A stretch of 47,301 nucleotides of DNA from Rikenellaceae bacterium (GCA_017425655.1 JAFPAT010000083.1:1-47301); one strand, 5' to 3'; counted from the first letter of the stretch, positions 1-10,235 are shown. Made by a program: numbers and translations. The notes: generated by a model not told the origin, from the sequence alone.

Positions 1-215
1 AGATAGGCCTCATCAAGACCCTCGTACAGCACTCGACCCATAAAATTGTATGGTGTGGCATAGACCATATAGACCTCCACACCGGGGATCTGCTCGGCTA
101 CATTCTGCAAACCGATTCGTTCAAGATGCTTTTCGATGTTCGATTTTTTCTGTCCCCAGGCGGGCGCAGCAATCATCATCAGCGTGATGAGGATCAGTGA
201 TAGTCGTTTTGTCAT
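1..215 (-). CDS. VanX-type D-Ala-D-Ala dipeptidase, N-terminal part
   Basis: Only the first 71 residues are in the window; the gene runs off the left edge. The start is the ATG at 215. A basic N-terminus (MTKR), a hydrophobic stretch and AWGQ predict a Sec signal peptide of about 21 residues, so the enzyme should be periplasmic. The segment YATPYNFMGRVLYEG near residues 52-66 matches the opening of peptidase family M15D (VanX/DdpX), where the pattern is YATxxNFxGxxLY. These zinc enzymes hydrolyse D-Ala-D-Ala; in gut Bacteroidetes they are probably used for peptidoglycan recycling rather than vancomycin resistance. The zinc ligands lie outside the window, so activity cannot be judged. It follows eno on the same strand but has its own promoter. 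Confidence 0.7.
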   Translation of the reverse strand, partial: MTKRLSLILITLMMIAAPAWGQKKSNIEKHLERIGLQNVAEQIPGVEVYMVYATPYNFMGRVLYEGLDEAY

Positions 216-244
216 TTTGGTTTGTTATTATTCGTTGTGTACAA

Positions 245-274
245 CAAAATTAGAAATAATATCTCGATTTTCAA
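245..274 (-). promoter_or_regulatory. Promoter of the dipeptidase gene
   Basis: On the minus strand TTG (complement of 272-274) is followed by 19 bases and then TAATTTTG (complement of 245-252). This fits the Bacteroidetes -33/-7 consensus TTTG-N19-TAnnTTTG. The start codon is about 30 bases downstream of the -7 box. Confidence 0.6.
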
Positions 275-308
275 TTCGCGATCCTCAATTTCTTGAAAGG
301 CAGTGATG

Positions 309-338
309 AAAAAAGGGGCCGCGTTTTTACGCAGCCCC
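309..338 (-). terminator. Intrinsic terminator of eno
   Basis: A GC-rich hairpin (315-338: GGGGC and GCG arms pairing with CGC and GCCCC, one mismatch, A/T loop) is followed on the minus strand by a run of six T. It lies 25 bases after the eno stop codon. Confidence 0.85.
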
Positions 339-362
339 TCGTTATTTCGAAAGCAAATCGAA

Positions 363-1697
<1,335 letters not shown>

Positions 1698-1717
1698 TTA
1701 TCGAACAATTTGCGATG

Positions 1718-1747
1718 CAAATTTACGGTTTTCTTTCGAATCTCAAA
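1718..1747 (-). promoter_or_regulatory. Promoter of eno
   Basis: The minus strand carries TTTG (complement of 1744-1747), 18 bases, then TAAATTTG (complement of 1718-1725), a full match to the TAnnTTTG -7 box. The leader to the eno ATG at 1649 would be about 60 bases. Confidence 0.6.
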
Positions 1748-1763
1748 AGAAAATCGCACGCAA

Positions 1764-2924
1764 TCAATCACCTTTATACATTTTATCTACAATAACGGTT
1801 ACTGCACCGTCGCCCGTAACGTTCGTGGCGGTACCGAAACTATCCATTGCGATATAGAGGGCGATCATCAGGCCGATCTGTATTTCGTCGAATCCGAGCA
1901 TCGATTCGAGCACTCCGATAGCCGCCATAATGGCTCCTCCGGGGACTCCAGGCGCAGCCACCATCGTAACGCCCAACATCAGAATAAACGAGGTCATTTC
2001 GAGAAATGTGATCGACTCTCCGCAGAGCAACATAATTGCCATTGCGCAGGCAACGATCTTCATCGTGCTGCCCGAAAGGTGGATCGTTGCACACAGAGGT
2101 ACGGTGAACGAAGCCAACTCGGGGCACACGCCGAGTTTGAGAGTCTGCTCGAGCGTTACGGGGATCGTTGCGGCTGATGATTGTGTGCCGAGCGCGGTGA
2201 AGTAAGCGGTCATCATCGTTCGCAACATCTTCAATGGATTCTTTTTTGCCACCACGCCCGCAATCGAAAATTGTACCACAAGCAGTAGGGCTGTCAGTGC
2301 GAAGATCAGCACAATCAGTTTGAGGAACACTCCCATAATCGCAGCCACCTGCCCTGAAACGGTGATTTGCAGGAAGATACCAAAGATATAGAGGGGTAGT
2401 AGCGGAATGATTACGCCCATAATAACGGTGGTGATAATCGCCTTAAATTCGTCAAATGCGCTCTTGATTGTCTTTGCTTCGCAGTAGGCGATACCCAGAC
2501 CCATCACAAATGCGGCGATCAGTGCGCTCATCACGCCCATAATCGGTGGCATTTCGACCGTAAAATAGGGCGCGAGCGCGGCACTCTGCTCTCCAAGTTC
2601 GGGCAGCTCTGCACTACGTAGTAGAGTGGGGTATATCGCTTCGCATGCGCCGTAGGTCATATATCCTGACATCACGGTAAAACCGTATGCCAGCAGAGCC
2701 GTTATAGCCAGCAGTCGTCCTGCGCTACGTCCCAAATCGGCAATACCGGGGGTTACCAGACCGATGATGAGTAACGGAATGATGAACGAAAGGAAGTTAC
2801 CGAATAGCGAATTAAATGTCAGAAATACTCGCGTCAGCGCATCGGGAAAGAAGAATCCGCAGAGGATACCCAATAGGATTGCGACGATAATTTTTGGTAG
2901 CAGACCAAGTTTGGGAAGTTTCAT
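1764..2924 (-). CDS. Dicarboxylate/amino acid:cation symporter
   Basis: Inner-membrane transporter of the DAACS (GltP/DctA/SstT, SDF) family, 386 aa, importing dicarboxylates or amino acids such as serine or glutamate with Na+ or H+. About eight long hydrophobic segments are visible. The family's serine-rich re-entrant motif appears as TQSSAATIPVTLE in the second half, followed by a VPLCATIHLSGS segment and the C-terminal GxxMD-type helix (IAMDSFGTATNVTGDGA). The start was set at the ATG at 2924 (MKLPKLGLLPK), which begins the usual amphipathic N-terminus; an in-frame extension upstream looks like non-coding leader. The exact substrate cannot be read from sequence. It lies 114 bases upstream of eno and is probably separately transcribed. 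Confidence 0.88.
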   Translation of the reverse strand: MKLPKLGLLPKIIVAILLGILCGFFFPDALTRVFLTFNSLFGNFLSFIIPLLIIGLVTPGIADLGRSAGRLLAITALLAYGFTVMSGYMTYGACEAIYPTLLRSAELPELGEQSAALAPYFTVEMPPIMGVMSALIAAFVMGLGIAYCEAKTIKSAFDEFKAIITTVIMGVIIPLLPLYIFGIFLQITVSGQVAAIMGVFLKLIVLIFALTALLLVVQFSIAGVVAKKNPLKMLRTMMTAYFTALGTQSSAATIPVTLEQTLKLGVCPELASFTVPLCATIHLSGSTMKIVACAMAIMLLCGESITFLEMTSFILMLGVTMVAAPGVPGGAIMAAIGVLESMLGFDEIQIGLMIALYIAMDSFGTATNVTGDGAVTVIVDKMYKGD

Positions 2925-2981
2925 AGTAGGATTGATTGCGATTTTGTATTGGACAGAGCTTCGCGCTCCACTCCGAATATA

Positions 2982-3012
2982 CAAAATTGCTAAAAAAATA
3001 TCATTTTCGCAA
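2982..3012 (-). promoter_or_regulatory. Possible promoter of the symporter gene
   Basis: Minus-strand TTG (complement of 3010-3012), 20 bases, then CAATTTTG (complement of 2982-2989), one mismatch from TAnnTTTG. The leader would be about 50 bases. Confidence 0.35.
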
Positions 3013-3097
3013 GACTGCGATTAAAATTCATCTGCCAAAAATGATGATTAACTGTGAAAAAAAGAAAGAATGCACTTTGGAATTTTGTTCTCTGCAT

Positions 3098-3130
3098 AAA
3101 AAACCGAGGGCGACATCCGTCGACCTCGGT
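3098..3130 (-). terminator. Terminator of the seven-gene lipoprotein operon
   Basis: A strong hairpin (3103-3130) pairs ACCGAGG with CCTCGGT and CGAC with GTCG around an ATCC loop, with one mismatch. It is followed on the minus strand by six T. It lies about 90 bases past the last gene of the operon that starts at 12121. Confidence 0.85.
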
Positions 3131-3219
3131 CCGAGAATAAAAGGGAGTGAGAAATATTGCCGAACGACCGAAAACGCCACATTCGCAGCCGATCGACAAT
3201 TGGGAGTTATTAATTGAAA

Positions 3220-4791
3220 TTAATAGTCATAATCAAATTCGAACTCATCGACAACAAGCAACGAGCCGTCGCCACCGGTAAAGTAGTCGCCATATTTACT
3301 TGCTGCGATTACGCTGATCAGGTACTTCGGCTTGCGCTGTGTCGAACGATACTTGAACTCGATCTCGAACTGCTTGTACTCCGACACCACGTCGCCCGAC
3401 TGCAATTGCGCCATAGCGATAATATGGGGATCGTTGAAATCGATCAAATTGCGGTTACGAGGATTGGTGCGTACCTCGACGGGCGAATCCCAGTCGCCGA
3501 GCAACATATAGATATTGCACGTATCGTTCTTGCCCTTGAGATTGAGGTGCGACAGCTCGTCAGAGACGATGTTCATCGGCTGGGGCAGATATTTGTACCA
3601 ACCGCGCAATTTGGTGGGGCGTGTAGTCCATTGACGACCCATATCGAGTACGCCGTTTGTACCCTCCGTGCGAACATAGTCGCCGATATAGAGGTTACCA
3701 GCCGCGAGCTTGATGACGATGTACTTTGTTTGCAGATATGCCGCCTTGCCAGTCGGATTTGCAGGGCAGGCATCATCGGTGGGGTAGGAGTTGCTGTCGC
3801 CTACCGTTGTTGCGCCCTTGTTGCCTGTATCCCAGAACTTTGTGCCACCGGCAATCCAGGGATTCCAGATCTTGCCCTCCTGATGCCAATCGTCGAACGA
3901 ACCATTTGGCAGAGCCACTTCGGCCTCGGTGGTCATCTCGCCAACCTCGGTCGTATCGTCGTTGCAGTAGGCGTAATATTCGTAGGTCGTAAGTGGCTGC
4001 AAACCCTTGATGCAACCCTTGAACGAGCCACTTGCCGACGCTGTAATCTGCTCATCTGCCAGATCGATCCACTCCTCGGTGCCCTTGGCGCGATACTTGA
4101 AACCGTTGTCGGCACCAGCCACACCGTTAGCTTCGAGCCAAGCGACGCGAGTCCAAGCGTCAGCACTCTTCATTTCGATCGACGAGAGCGAATTGACGAC
4201 GTAGATAGTCCAATGCTCGGTCTTGCCATAGTATGTAATATCGACCTTTTGCTCGGTAGTAAAGTCTGTGAGCGAGGTGATTGCGGGACTCTCGGTGGTC
4301 AAGTTCGACGGGCCGAGTTTTGCGCGCTTAATCTTTACCTTGCTGACATCGGTTGCCGCAGTAACGAGCGTAACAACGCGGTGGTTGATATAGTCGATGT
4401 CGGCATCGCCCACCTGTCCTTCAACCTCGAAATATCGCTCGATAGTCTGCTCCGAACGGAGCGACCACTTGTAATCCTGATAGAGCGAGAGGGTTACATC
4501 GAGGGGCGATGAGAGGTTGATGCTCTTTGAAAAGTCGATCGACGACTTTACGGGCTCATCCTCGTTATAGGCTACGCTATCGACCTTTATCGAGCGAGGG
4601 TCGGTCCATTCATCGACATAGACCGTAACGGTCTGCAATTTGGTGTCGATTTTGGGCGCACGTGTCGCTCCGGCAACTTCAAATGCCGTAAAACGGGCCT
4701 GAATAGTCGGCAGCGGAATGTCATTTTCGATACATCCGCTGAACAATGCCACAGTGGCCGTTATGATCGAAAGAAGCGTTAATCGTTTCAT
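3220..4791 (-). CDS. Fn3-PCMD surface lipoprotein
   Basis: Predicted lipoprotein of 523 aa and the last gene of the operon. The signal peptide ends in the lipobox FSGC (Cys20), followed by IEND; acidic residues after the Cys are compatible with export to the cell surface in Bacteroidetes. Residues about 25-205 are beta-rich and unrecognised. Residues about 210-290 resemble a fibronectin type III fold (LQPLTTYEYYAYCND). Residues about 295-523 form a PCMD domain (putative carbohydrate metabolism domain): it begins NGSFDDWHQEG, contains GGTKFWDTGNKG and a LLGDWDSPVEV block, and ends VVDEFEFDYD. PCMD domains are thought to be jelly-roll modules that may bind glycans; no enzyme activity is established. 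It shares its Fn3-PCMD half with the protein at 6423-8201. Confidence 0.75.
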   Translation of the reverse strand: MKRLTLLSIITATVALFSGCIENDIPLPTIQARFTAFEVAGATRAPKIDTKLQTVTVYVDEWTDPRSIKVDSVAYNEDEPVKSSIDFSKSINLSSPLDVTLSLYQDYKWSLRSEQTIERYFEVEGQVGDADIDYINHRVVTLVTAATDVSKVKIKRAKLGPSNLTTESPAITSLTDFTTEQKVDITYYGKTEHWTIYVVNSLSSIEMKSADAWTRVAWLEANGVAGADNGFKYRAKGTEEWIDLADEQITASASGSFKGCIKGLQPLTTYEYYAYCNDDTTEVGEMTTEAEVALPNGSFDDWHQEGKIWNPWIAGGTKFWDTGNKGATTVGDSNSYPTDDACPANPTGKAAYLQTKYIVIKLAAGNLYIGDYVRTEGTNGVLDMGRQWTTRPTKLRGWYKYLPQPMNIVSDELSHLNLKGKNDTCNIYMLLGDWDSPVEVRTNPRNRNLIDFNDPHIIAMAQLQSGDVVSEYKQFEIEFKYRSTQRKPKYLISVIAASKYGDYFTGGDGSLLVVDEFEFDYDY

Positions 4792-4801
4792 ATTCTTTAT
4801 G

Positions 4802-5650
4802 TTATAGGTGTAGTGTGATACCGAGAGATATGTCGGTCAGATTGATGCGGAAGTTGGCATTTGCCGCTGTTCGCTTACCGATTACCTCGTTGTTATCATA
4901 TACGCGTGAGTTATTTATTCGCACACCTCCGACACCGACCGATGCGTGCAGGCTGACATTATTCATAATGCAGGCTGCAAAACCGGGATGGAAGGTGATG
5001 CTGACCTCTCGATTGCGTGTATATTGGTCGAGAGTTGTACTGTTGTACGAGAATATCTGTTTGCCAAAGCTCACACCAACGCGTGTCTCATTAAAAAGGG
5101 CGAAGCGACCGCGCAGATCCAGACCGAGATATGCTCGGTGGAAGAGTGCGGCGGTGTAGCTCTGATGTTGGATATTGACATTTTTGAGCGTGAATGAGTA
5201 GTCCTCATTGCTGCCAAGGCGGAGCGAAACGTTATCCACCGCCCCCTTGATACGCTGGTAGGCAAATTGCGCACCGATCACCTGATTCTTCGCGTAGCTT
5301 ATACCGATAAAAGGTGAGAGTTGTGTCATTGCCAATTCGGCATCCAAACCGCTGATCATCAGTAAATATTGGCTGTCGTTGCTGTCCAGATGTGCATACG
5401 AAATGGTAATGCCGCCCAACACCTGACCTTTGGGAACAAACAGATATTGATAGATGCCGCGATCAATGCGCGCCCCTTCAGACGGTACGCGAATCACGCG
5501 CGAGGCCGAGTCGGCGAGCTGTGCCTTTGTTCTTCGCACGGGTTGCTTCGCAAGGCTGTCAGCCCCATCGGCGGGGGTGCTTGCCGTTGCGGAGATCGTT
5601 GCGAAGAGTGCAATCACGAGCAGATATGTTATCTTTTCGATAAATTTCAT
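4802..5650 (-). CDS. Outer-membrane beta-barrel protein, paralogue B
   Basis: A 282-aa protein with a Sec signal peptide (cleavage probably after TASTPA or ISATA) and no lipobox. After a polar linker (about 25-60) comes DRGI...LFVPKGQ, then a series of about ten alternating amphipathic strands (for example GGITISYAHL, IGAQFAYQRI, SLGITLHL), ending in a hydrophobic residue as outer-membrane barrels do. It is clearly paralogous to the next upstream gene (5666-6403): both share the DRGI-x-FVPKGQ block, an Asp/Asn-rich first loop and the RFALFNE segment. Function is unknown. Its place between surface-lipoprotein genes suggests it anchors, exports or assembles with them. Spacing is 10 bases to the next gene and 15 to the previous one. 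Confidence 0.65.
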   Translation of the reverse strand: MKFIEKITYLLVIALFATISATASTPADGADSLAKQPVRRTKAQLADSASRVIRVPSEGARIDRGIYQYLFVPKGQVLGGITISYAHLDSNDSQYLLMISGLDAELAMTQLSPFIGISYAKNQVIGAQFAYQRIKGAVDNVSLRLGSNEDYSFTLKNVNIQHQSYTAALFHRAYLGLDLRGRFALFNETRVGVSFGKQIFSYNSTTLDQYTRNREVSITFHPGFAACIMNNVSLHASVGVGGVRINNSRVYDNNEVIGKRTAANANFRINLTDISLGITLHL

Positions 5651-5665
5651 TTTTTCAATATCCGA

Positions 5666-6403
5666 TTACAGGTAGAACGCGATACCTAACGCGATCGAGA
5701 AGATGTTGATCTTGAAGTTCATCTGCGAGGCTTTGCGATAGCCGACATAGACCTGATCGGTTACCTGCTTGGTGTGTGTATAGTTGAAACCAAGCACACC
5801 GATATTGACCTCGGCTGCGATGCTGTTGTTGATGAATGCAACCAAACCGGGAGCGCAGCCGATACCGAACTCGTTCGTGGTTTCGAATGTGCCCGTAACA
5901 GATGCACCGCTACTATCGACCAACTTCGACTGGCCATAGCCGTACGAGAGCTGCATCTCGTTGAAGAGTGCGAAACGCTTGCTCTTGCCGAGTGTGATAT
6001 AGTAGCGATAGATCGCGCTTGCCGTTGTCGTGTGTTTCAGACTGTAATAGTCCGAAAGACCAAGATTCATATCCTCACCAAGATTCAGATCGGCATTATG
6101 CACTTTGAGCAACTGTCGGTTGTAGCCTGCGCGCGCACCAAGAGCCATATTATCCTTGATGGCGTAGGCGAACATCGGGCTCACCTTGAAGTTGTAACCT
6201 GTTGAATTGATATCCTCGATGACCAGAAATTTGTAGTTCTCGTTGTCGTGGGTCGAGTACGAAACATTGCCGCCTACGATCCATTGACCTTTGGGAACAA
6301 ATACAGTCGAATTGGTCTCAATTCCTCGATCAAAATGCTGCGCGCGGGCACCGAATGTGCCCGCTGCGATCAGCATTATTGTCAGAAAAAGTTTTCTAAA
6401 CAT
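5666..6403 (-). CDS. Outer-membrane beta-barrel protein, paralogue A
   Basis: A 245-aa protein: signal peptide (MFRKLFLTIMLIAAGTFGARA), then a short mature start, DRGI, TVFVPKGQWIVGGNVSYS and repeated amphipathic strands ending IALGIAFYL, the expected terminal strand of a barrel. Predicted size suits an eight- to ten-strand barrel. It shares motifs with the 282-aa protein encoded just downstream, including the KRFALFNE stretch, so the pair arose by tandem duplication. No enzymatic motif is visible. As the operon's only non-lipoprotein products, the two barrels are the best candidates for an outer-membrane anchor or channel for the lipoproteins. It lies 19 bases after the 592-aa lipoprotein gene. 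Confidence 0.65.
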   Translation of the reverse strand: MFRKLFLTIMLIAAGTFGARAQHFDRGIETNSTVFVPKGQWIVGGNVSYSTHDNENYKFLVIEDINSTGYNFKVSPMFAYAIKDNMALGARAGYNRQLLKVHNADLNLGEDMNLGLSDYYSLKHTTTASAIYRYYITLGKSKRFALFNEMQLSYGYGQSKLVDSSGASVTGTFETTNEFGIGCAPGLVAFINNSIAAEVNIGVLGFNYTHTKQVTDQVYVGYRKASQMNFKINIFSIALGIAFYL

Positions 6404-6422
6404 AGATGTTTGTCAGTAAAAA

Positions 6423-8201
6423 TTATTCAGTTACGACATTCTCGTCGTAGATCAACTCGAAGTCATCGACCCAAAGTACACTGTTGTAGCTACCCGTCAG
6501 GTAATCACCCAATTTCGACGACGAGCACGAGATGATAATGTGAGTAGGACGACGCTCGGTATCCTTGTACTTCAAGCGGATAACCTCCTCGGTCCATTCG
6601 CTGACGCTCTCGCCCTTAACCAACTCACCGTAAGCGATTACAGCGTCATTGTTGGGATCGAACAGGGTCGAAACGTCGGTAGTATTTACCTGTACGGGGC
6701 TCTCTGACGAACCGCCAAAGGTCTTGTAATCCCAATCGCCCAGAGCTATGTAGATGTGGCAACGGTCGGGATCACCCACTGCGTGCGGAGTGGGGTCATT
6801 CGACGGGCCACCCTCATTGTGGGTAATTGCACCGCAAGTGTATTTGTAAGCGACCTTCATTGCTGACGGACGAGCCGTGAACGGACGGCCGAAATTAACC
6901 TTACCGCCCTTCGTACCTACGGTAGCTACGAACGAGCCAGAGAAGAGGTTACCCGGAGCAACCTTGTCGATGGAAAGGATCTGGATGCGCTTACCGCTCA
7001 ACTTCGCCGACTTGGTGCCCTCGGCGTAGGTCGAAGCGTCGCTCTCGCTGATAACCAGACCAGCCATATCGGCAGCCTTGTTACCATTGCCCCACCACGA
7101 GGTGCCACCCGTAGCGTAGGGCATAGGCCAACCCTCGCCCGAGTTCCAATCCTCCATACCTGCGTTGGGGATGGTTGCGATGTGATCGGTCTTGAAGGTC
7201 TTCGACGAGCCTACAGCCTCGCCATTTACAACCAACTGATACTCGTATGTGGTTTCGGGAGCCAGACCCGATGCAACAACCGAGAAGAGGTTATCACCCA
7301 TCTTGGTAGCATCGATAACGGTCCACTCCTCGGTGCCCTGTGCGCGTACCTGAATTGCAATGCCCTCCGAGCCGAACTCGCTCTCCGAAACATTTGCTTT
7401 GAGGGTAGCGTGGGTAGCCCAAACCTCCCACTTGCCTACGGCTGCAACGCCCGTAGGATCGGCCTCGAAGATGATGTTGTCGTCGATATCTTCGGTGGTC
7501 TTTACGACCGCGATATCGAATACGAGGTTGCCTTCGGGAGTGCCCTTGGTGTAGGTGAAGGTCAGGTTATACTTTTTACCCTTCTCAACGCCCTCGATTG
7601 TGCCCGTCTTCGAGAATGCGCCATACTTAACGTGCGTACCCGAGAACTGCCACTGCAAAGCGGTAACACCCTTTGCCAGCGTGAAGTAACCGGTCGAAGC
7701 GGTCGAGTTGTTGAAGGTCAGAGCCTTGTCGTCGGTCAGCTCGCCACCAACTACAGCCTCGTACGACGAGAACTGATCGGCGATTGTTGCATCGAACGCA
7801 ACGGCTGCGATGACGTTATTGATGCGGCACTCAACGCTGATAGCGGTAGTTGCACCTGCGCTGATAGTGAACGACTTCGAGCCCTTGTAAGTCTTATCGG
7901 TGAACGACGCTGCGCTCTCGGTACCTGCCAGAACGTCGCAACGATACTCGCCCGTAGTGAGCCACATTGTCGCGGGAACTGCATCGATACCTTTATAGGT
8001 ACGAATCAGACCCTCCGAGTTGTAGATATTGATTGTGCAATCTGCTGCCAGCTCCTCGGCCGTAGCGCGGGTCTGGTCATTGAACATCACTTTGAGCGAG
8101 AGTTCGCCCTTGCCCTCTGCGGGAGCGTTGTCCTGATTGCAAGAGGTCGCACCGAAAACTACGGCAAGACCTAATGCGATATACGTAATGATCTTTTTCA
8201 T
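6423..8201 (-). CDS. DUF4493-Fn3-PCMD lipoprotein
   Basis: A 592-aa predicted lipoprotein with lipobox GATSC (Cys21), followed by NQDNAPAEGKGELSLKV. Residues about 30-265 look like the DUF4493 fold: a GxLSL start, YNSEGLIRTYKG, a TGEYRCDVLAG strand and a SFTISAGATTAISVECR strand. Residues about 270-345 resemble Fn3 (GLAPETTYEYQLVVNG). Residues about 350-592 are a PCMD domain (GMEDWNSGEGW, GGTSWWGNGNK, IYIALGDWD, VLWVDDFELIYDE). It combines the module of the two preceding lipoproteins with that of the last gene of the operon, which suggests the products act together. It is probably surface exposed; glycan or matrix binding is possible but inferred. Confidence 0.75.
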   Translation of the reverse strand: MKKIITYIALGLAVVFGATSCNQDNAPAEGKGELSLKVMFNDQTRATAEELAADCTINIYNSEGLIRTYKGIDAVPATMWLTTGEYRCDVLAGTESAASFTDKTYKGSKSFTISAGATTAISVECRINNVIAAVAFDATIADQFSSYEAVVGGELTDDKALTFNNSTASTGYFTLAKGVTALQWQFSGTHVKYGAFSKTGTIEGVEKGKKYNLTFTYTKGTPEGNLVFDIAVVKTTEDIDDNIIFEADPTGVAAVGKWEVWATHATLKANVSESEFGSEGIAIQVRAQGTEEWTVIDATKMGDNLFSVVASGLAPETTYEYQLVVNGEAVGSSKTFKTDHIATIPNAGMEDWNSGEGWPMPYATGGTSWWGNGNKAADMAGLVISESDASTYAEGTKSAKLSGKRIQILSIDKVAPGNLFSGSFVATVGTKGGKVNFGRPFTARPSAMKVAYKYTCGAITHNEGGPSNDPTPHAVGDPDRCHIYIALGDWDYKTFGGSSESPVQVNTTDVSTLFDPNNDAVIAYGELVKGESVSEWTEEVIRLKYKDTERRPTHIIISCSSSKLGDYLTGSYNSVLWVDDFELIYDENVVTE

Positions 8202-8216
8202 TGTTTTTCGGTTTGA

Positions 8217-9446
8217 TTATGCATTAACTTTCATTTTGATAGTGGTCGAAGTGATGTTACCCTCTGTGTCGGTAATCTTCAACGTGAACGAGTGAGTTCC
8301 GGGGAAGCCCATCAACGGGGTAACAGCGCCCGAGAGGTCGAATGCGGTCTCGGTCTTACCAACCAAGCTCGAACCATAGGGCAGACCGAACATATTACAG
8401 ATCGAGATCTGTGCCTCGCTCGGATTAACCAGATCGATAGGCGAGATACCCATTGAGAGTACGTCGTTCTTGAAGTCAGCGTTGTCCGATGCGATATCAA
8501 CCGACAGACCTGCGATACCCTTCGGTGCCGAGATGGTAAAGCCGAGCTGCATACCGTCGGTAATTACGATAGGAGCGGTAGGAACCGAGCCACCCTTGTA
8601 AATAACCTTCGGAGCGTCGGGATTCTGCTCTTCGCCCTCACCTGCATCGGGATCGGGACCGATAACCTCTTCGCTGACATCTACATTATTTGCCAACTCC
8701 TTCTCGTCGCACCAATCCTCGACAACAACATCGAAGGTAGCGTCGCCCTCCTCATTTACGGTCATGATGAAATTAATCTTACGCCACTGACCTGCCTTTA
8801 CGTCGGTAAATGCGCGGGTCATAGTTGCGTAGTTGCCATCAACCGTACCGGAGAACTTAACGGTCATTGCGTTCGATACCTCGGGAGCTGCGAAGTAACC
8901 GCACTGCGACTCGCCCTTTGCGAAGGTCAGCGCGCCGTTGCCGATCTCGACAATAGCTTGGCAATCATCGCCCATAACGGCCTGCATCGCCTCGTTGTAA
9001 GCTACCGAAACCTTGATGTTGATCAAACGGCAGGTGATTACGCCTACGTCGGTGGTCTGATCCTCCTCGATAACGATATTATTTACGGTTGCGCCATAAA
9101 CGGGAGCCTCGAACTCTGCTGCCGGAATATTCGACTGCGACTGAACGCTCATCGAGTAGGTGCCTGTGGTCAGAACGATGCTTTCGGGCATCTGTCCATA
9201 GATGTAGTCATCGCCCACCTGGTCGCCATTAGCGTCGAAGATGCGGATAACGTAGTTGTATGTAGCCGAAGTGGCTGCACGTGAGATGATGTCGATCTCG
9301 GTCGAGGTCTCAACTTCGAACTGCATAAACGACAGAGCGCCTGTTGCATTCTCCTTGTCGCCATAGCCAATTTTGTCGCGCTCGCACGATACCAAGCCGA
9401 GGCTCAACACGAGTGCGCATACCGATAAGAGTTTGAAAATTTTCAT
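8217..9446 (-). CDS. DUF4493-like lipoprotein with acidic linker
   Basis: A 409-aa lipoprotein with lipobox GLVSC (Cys21), then ERDKIGYGD. Residues about 35-250 resemble DUF4493: GALSFMQF, YNYVIRIFDANGDQV, a TGTYSMSVQ strand and an EEDQTTDVGVITCRLINI strand, the same order as in the neighbouring lipoproteins. An acidic, Pro-rich linker (about 253-280, including DPDAGEGEEQNPD) leads to a beta-rich C-terminal domain of about 130 residues ending in an Ig-like strand pattern (HSFTLKITDTEGNITS). No catalytic motif is visible. It is probably a surface structural or adhesive protein. It lies 42 bases after the 248-aa gene and 15 before the 592-aa gene. Confidence 0.65.
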   Translation of the reverse strand: MKIFKLLSVCALVLSLGLVSCERDKIGYGDKENATGALSFMQFEVETSTEIDIISRAATSATYNYVIRIFDANGDQVGDDYIYGQMPESIVLTTGTYSMSVQSQSNIPAAEFEAPVYGATVNNIVIEEDQTTDVGVITCRLINIKVSVAYNEAMQAVMGDDCQAIVEIGNGALTFAKGESQCGYFAAPEVSNAMTVKFSGTVDGNYATMTRAFTDVKAGQWRKINFIMTVNEEGDATFDVVVEDWCDEKELANNVDVSEEVIGPDPDAGEGEEQNPDAPKVIYKGGSVPTAPIVITDGMQLGFTISAPKGIAGLSVDIASDNADFKNDVLSMGISPIDLVNPSEAQISICNMFGLPYGSSLVGKTETAFDLSGAVTPLMGFPGTHSFTLKITDTEGNITSTTIKMKVNA

Positions 9447-9488
9447 ATATCTTATTCTCTTTTTTTCAGTGTTTGCAAATTAAGTGAA

Positions 9489-10235
9489 TTAGAGCGCGTC
9501 ATTAAGTTCGATATCGACGGGAATCTCTGCGACGGGCTCGTCGTTGAAGCTGATCGTTACGGTTGCACCGCCTACGTTACCCGAATTTACATCAAATTTA
9601 ACGGTGTAGAGCGTCTTTGCAACGATGCCGCTGAACGACTTCTCGATCTTTACGGTCGAACCGGTCTGGGTCGTAGCCGAGCCTGTAACGGTGAAGGTAT
9701 AGGGATCGATAAATGCGCGACGGGTCTCGCCTGCTACGAAGGGAATCTCGGTACCTGCAGCCGTAGTCAGCGCGAACGAATAGCCGGTGAAATAGTTCTT
9801 GAATGCATCGGTGCAAGCGACCTGAACCACAGCGTTAGCCACCGAAGCGGTGATCTTAACCGTAGTGGTCTGATCGTTGATGATTGCAAACTCCTTTGTG
9901 CCGATGAAGCAGGGAGTTTCGAATGCCTCTACTGCGGTCGAACCGTAGGTAGCAGTAGCCGAGTAGTTGCCTACGTTGTAGAGCGTGGTAACGTCATACT
10001 CGGCAATTGAGTTCCACTCGCCGATTACGCCGGTAGCGTCCGAGATCGTCAGCGAGAAATCCTTTGCTGCGGGCTTGGTCAGACCCAAGCTGGCACGCGT
10101 CAGATCGATGGCCGAGTCATCAGTCGAGAGCGCGATATCCAGACGGCCGCGACCCGACTCCAACCCATTCTCCGAGCAACCGACCATTGTCAGTGCTGCC
10201 ACGAAGAGCAAGGCCAAAGTTTTGATTTTTGTCAT
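9489..10235 (-). CDS. DUF4493-like lipoprotein, single domain
   Basis: A 248-aa lipoprotein with lipobox TMVGC (Cys20), then SENGLESGRGRLDIAL. The whole mature part fits one DUF4493-like domain: GRLDIAL, DFSLTISDATGVIGEW, a VGNYSATATYG strand, an EFAIINDQTTTVKITASV strand and a final TVTISFNDEPV. It is the shortest member of the DUF4493-like set and carries no C-terminal module, so it may be a minimal subunit. The fold class is reminiscent of fimbrial subunits of Bacteroidales, but homology to fimbrillins is inference. Second gene of the operon, 44 bases after the first. Confidence 0.65.
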   Translation of the reverse strand: MTKIKTLALLFVAALTMVGCSENGLESGRGRLDIALSTDDSAIDLTRASLGLTKPAAKDFSLTISDATGVIGEWNSIAEYDVTTLYNVGNYSATATYGSTAVEAFETPCFIGTKEFAIINDQTTTVKITASVANAVVQVACTDAFKNYFTGYSFALTTAAGTEIPFVAGETRRAFIDPYTFTVTGSATTQTGSTVKIEKSFSGIVAKTLYTVKFDVNSGNVGGATVTISFNDEPVAEIPVDIELNDAL

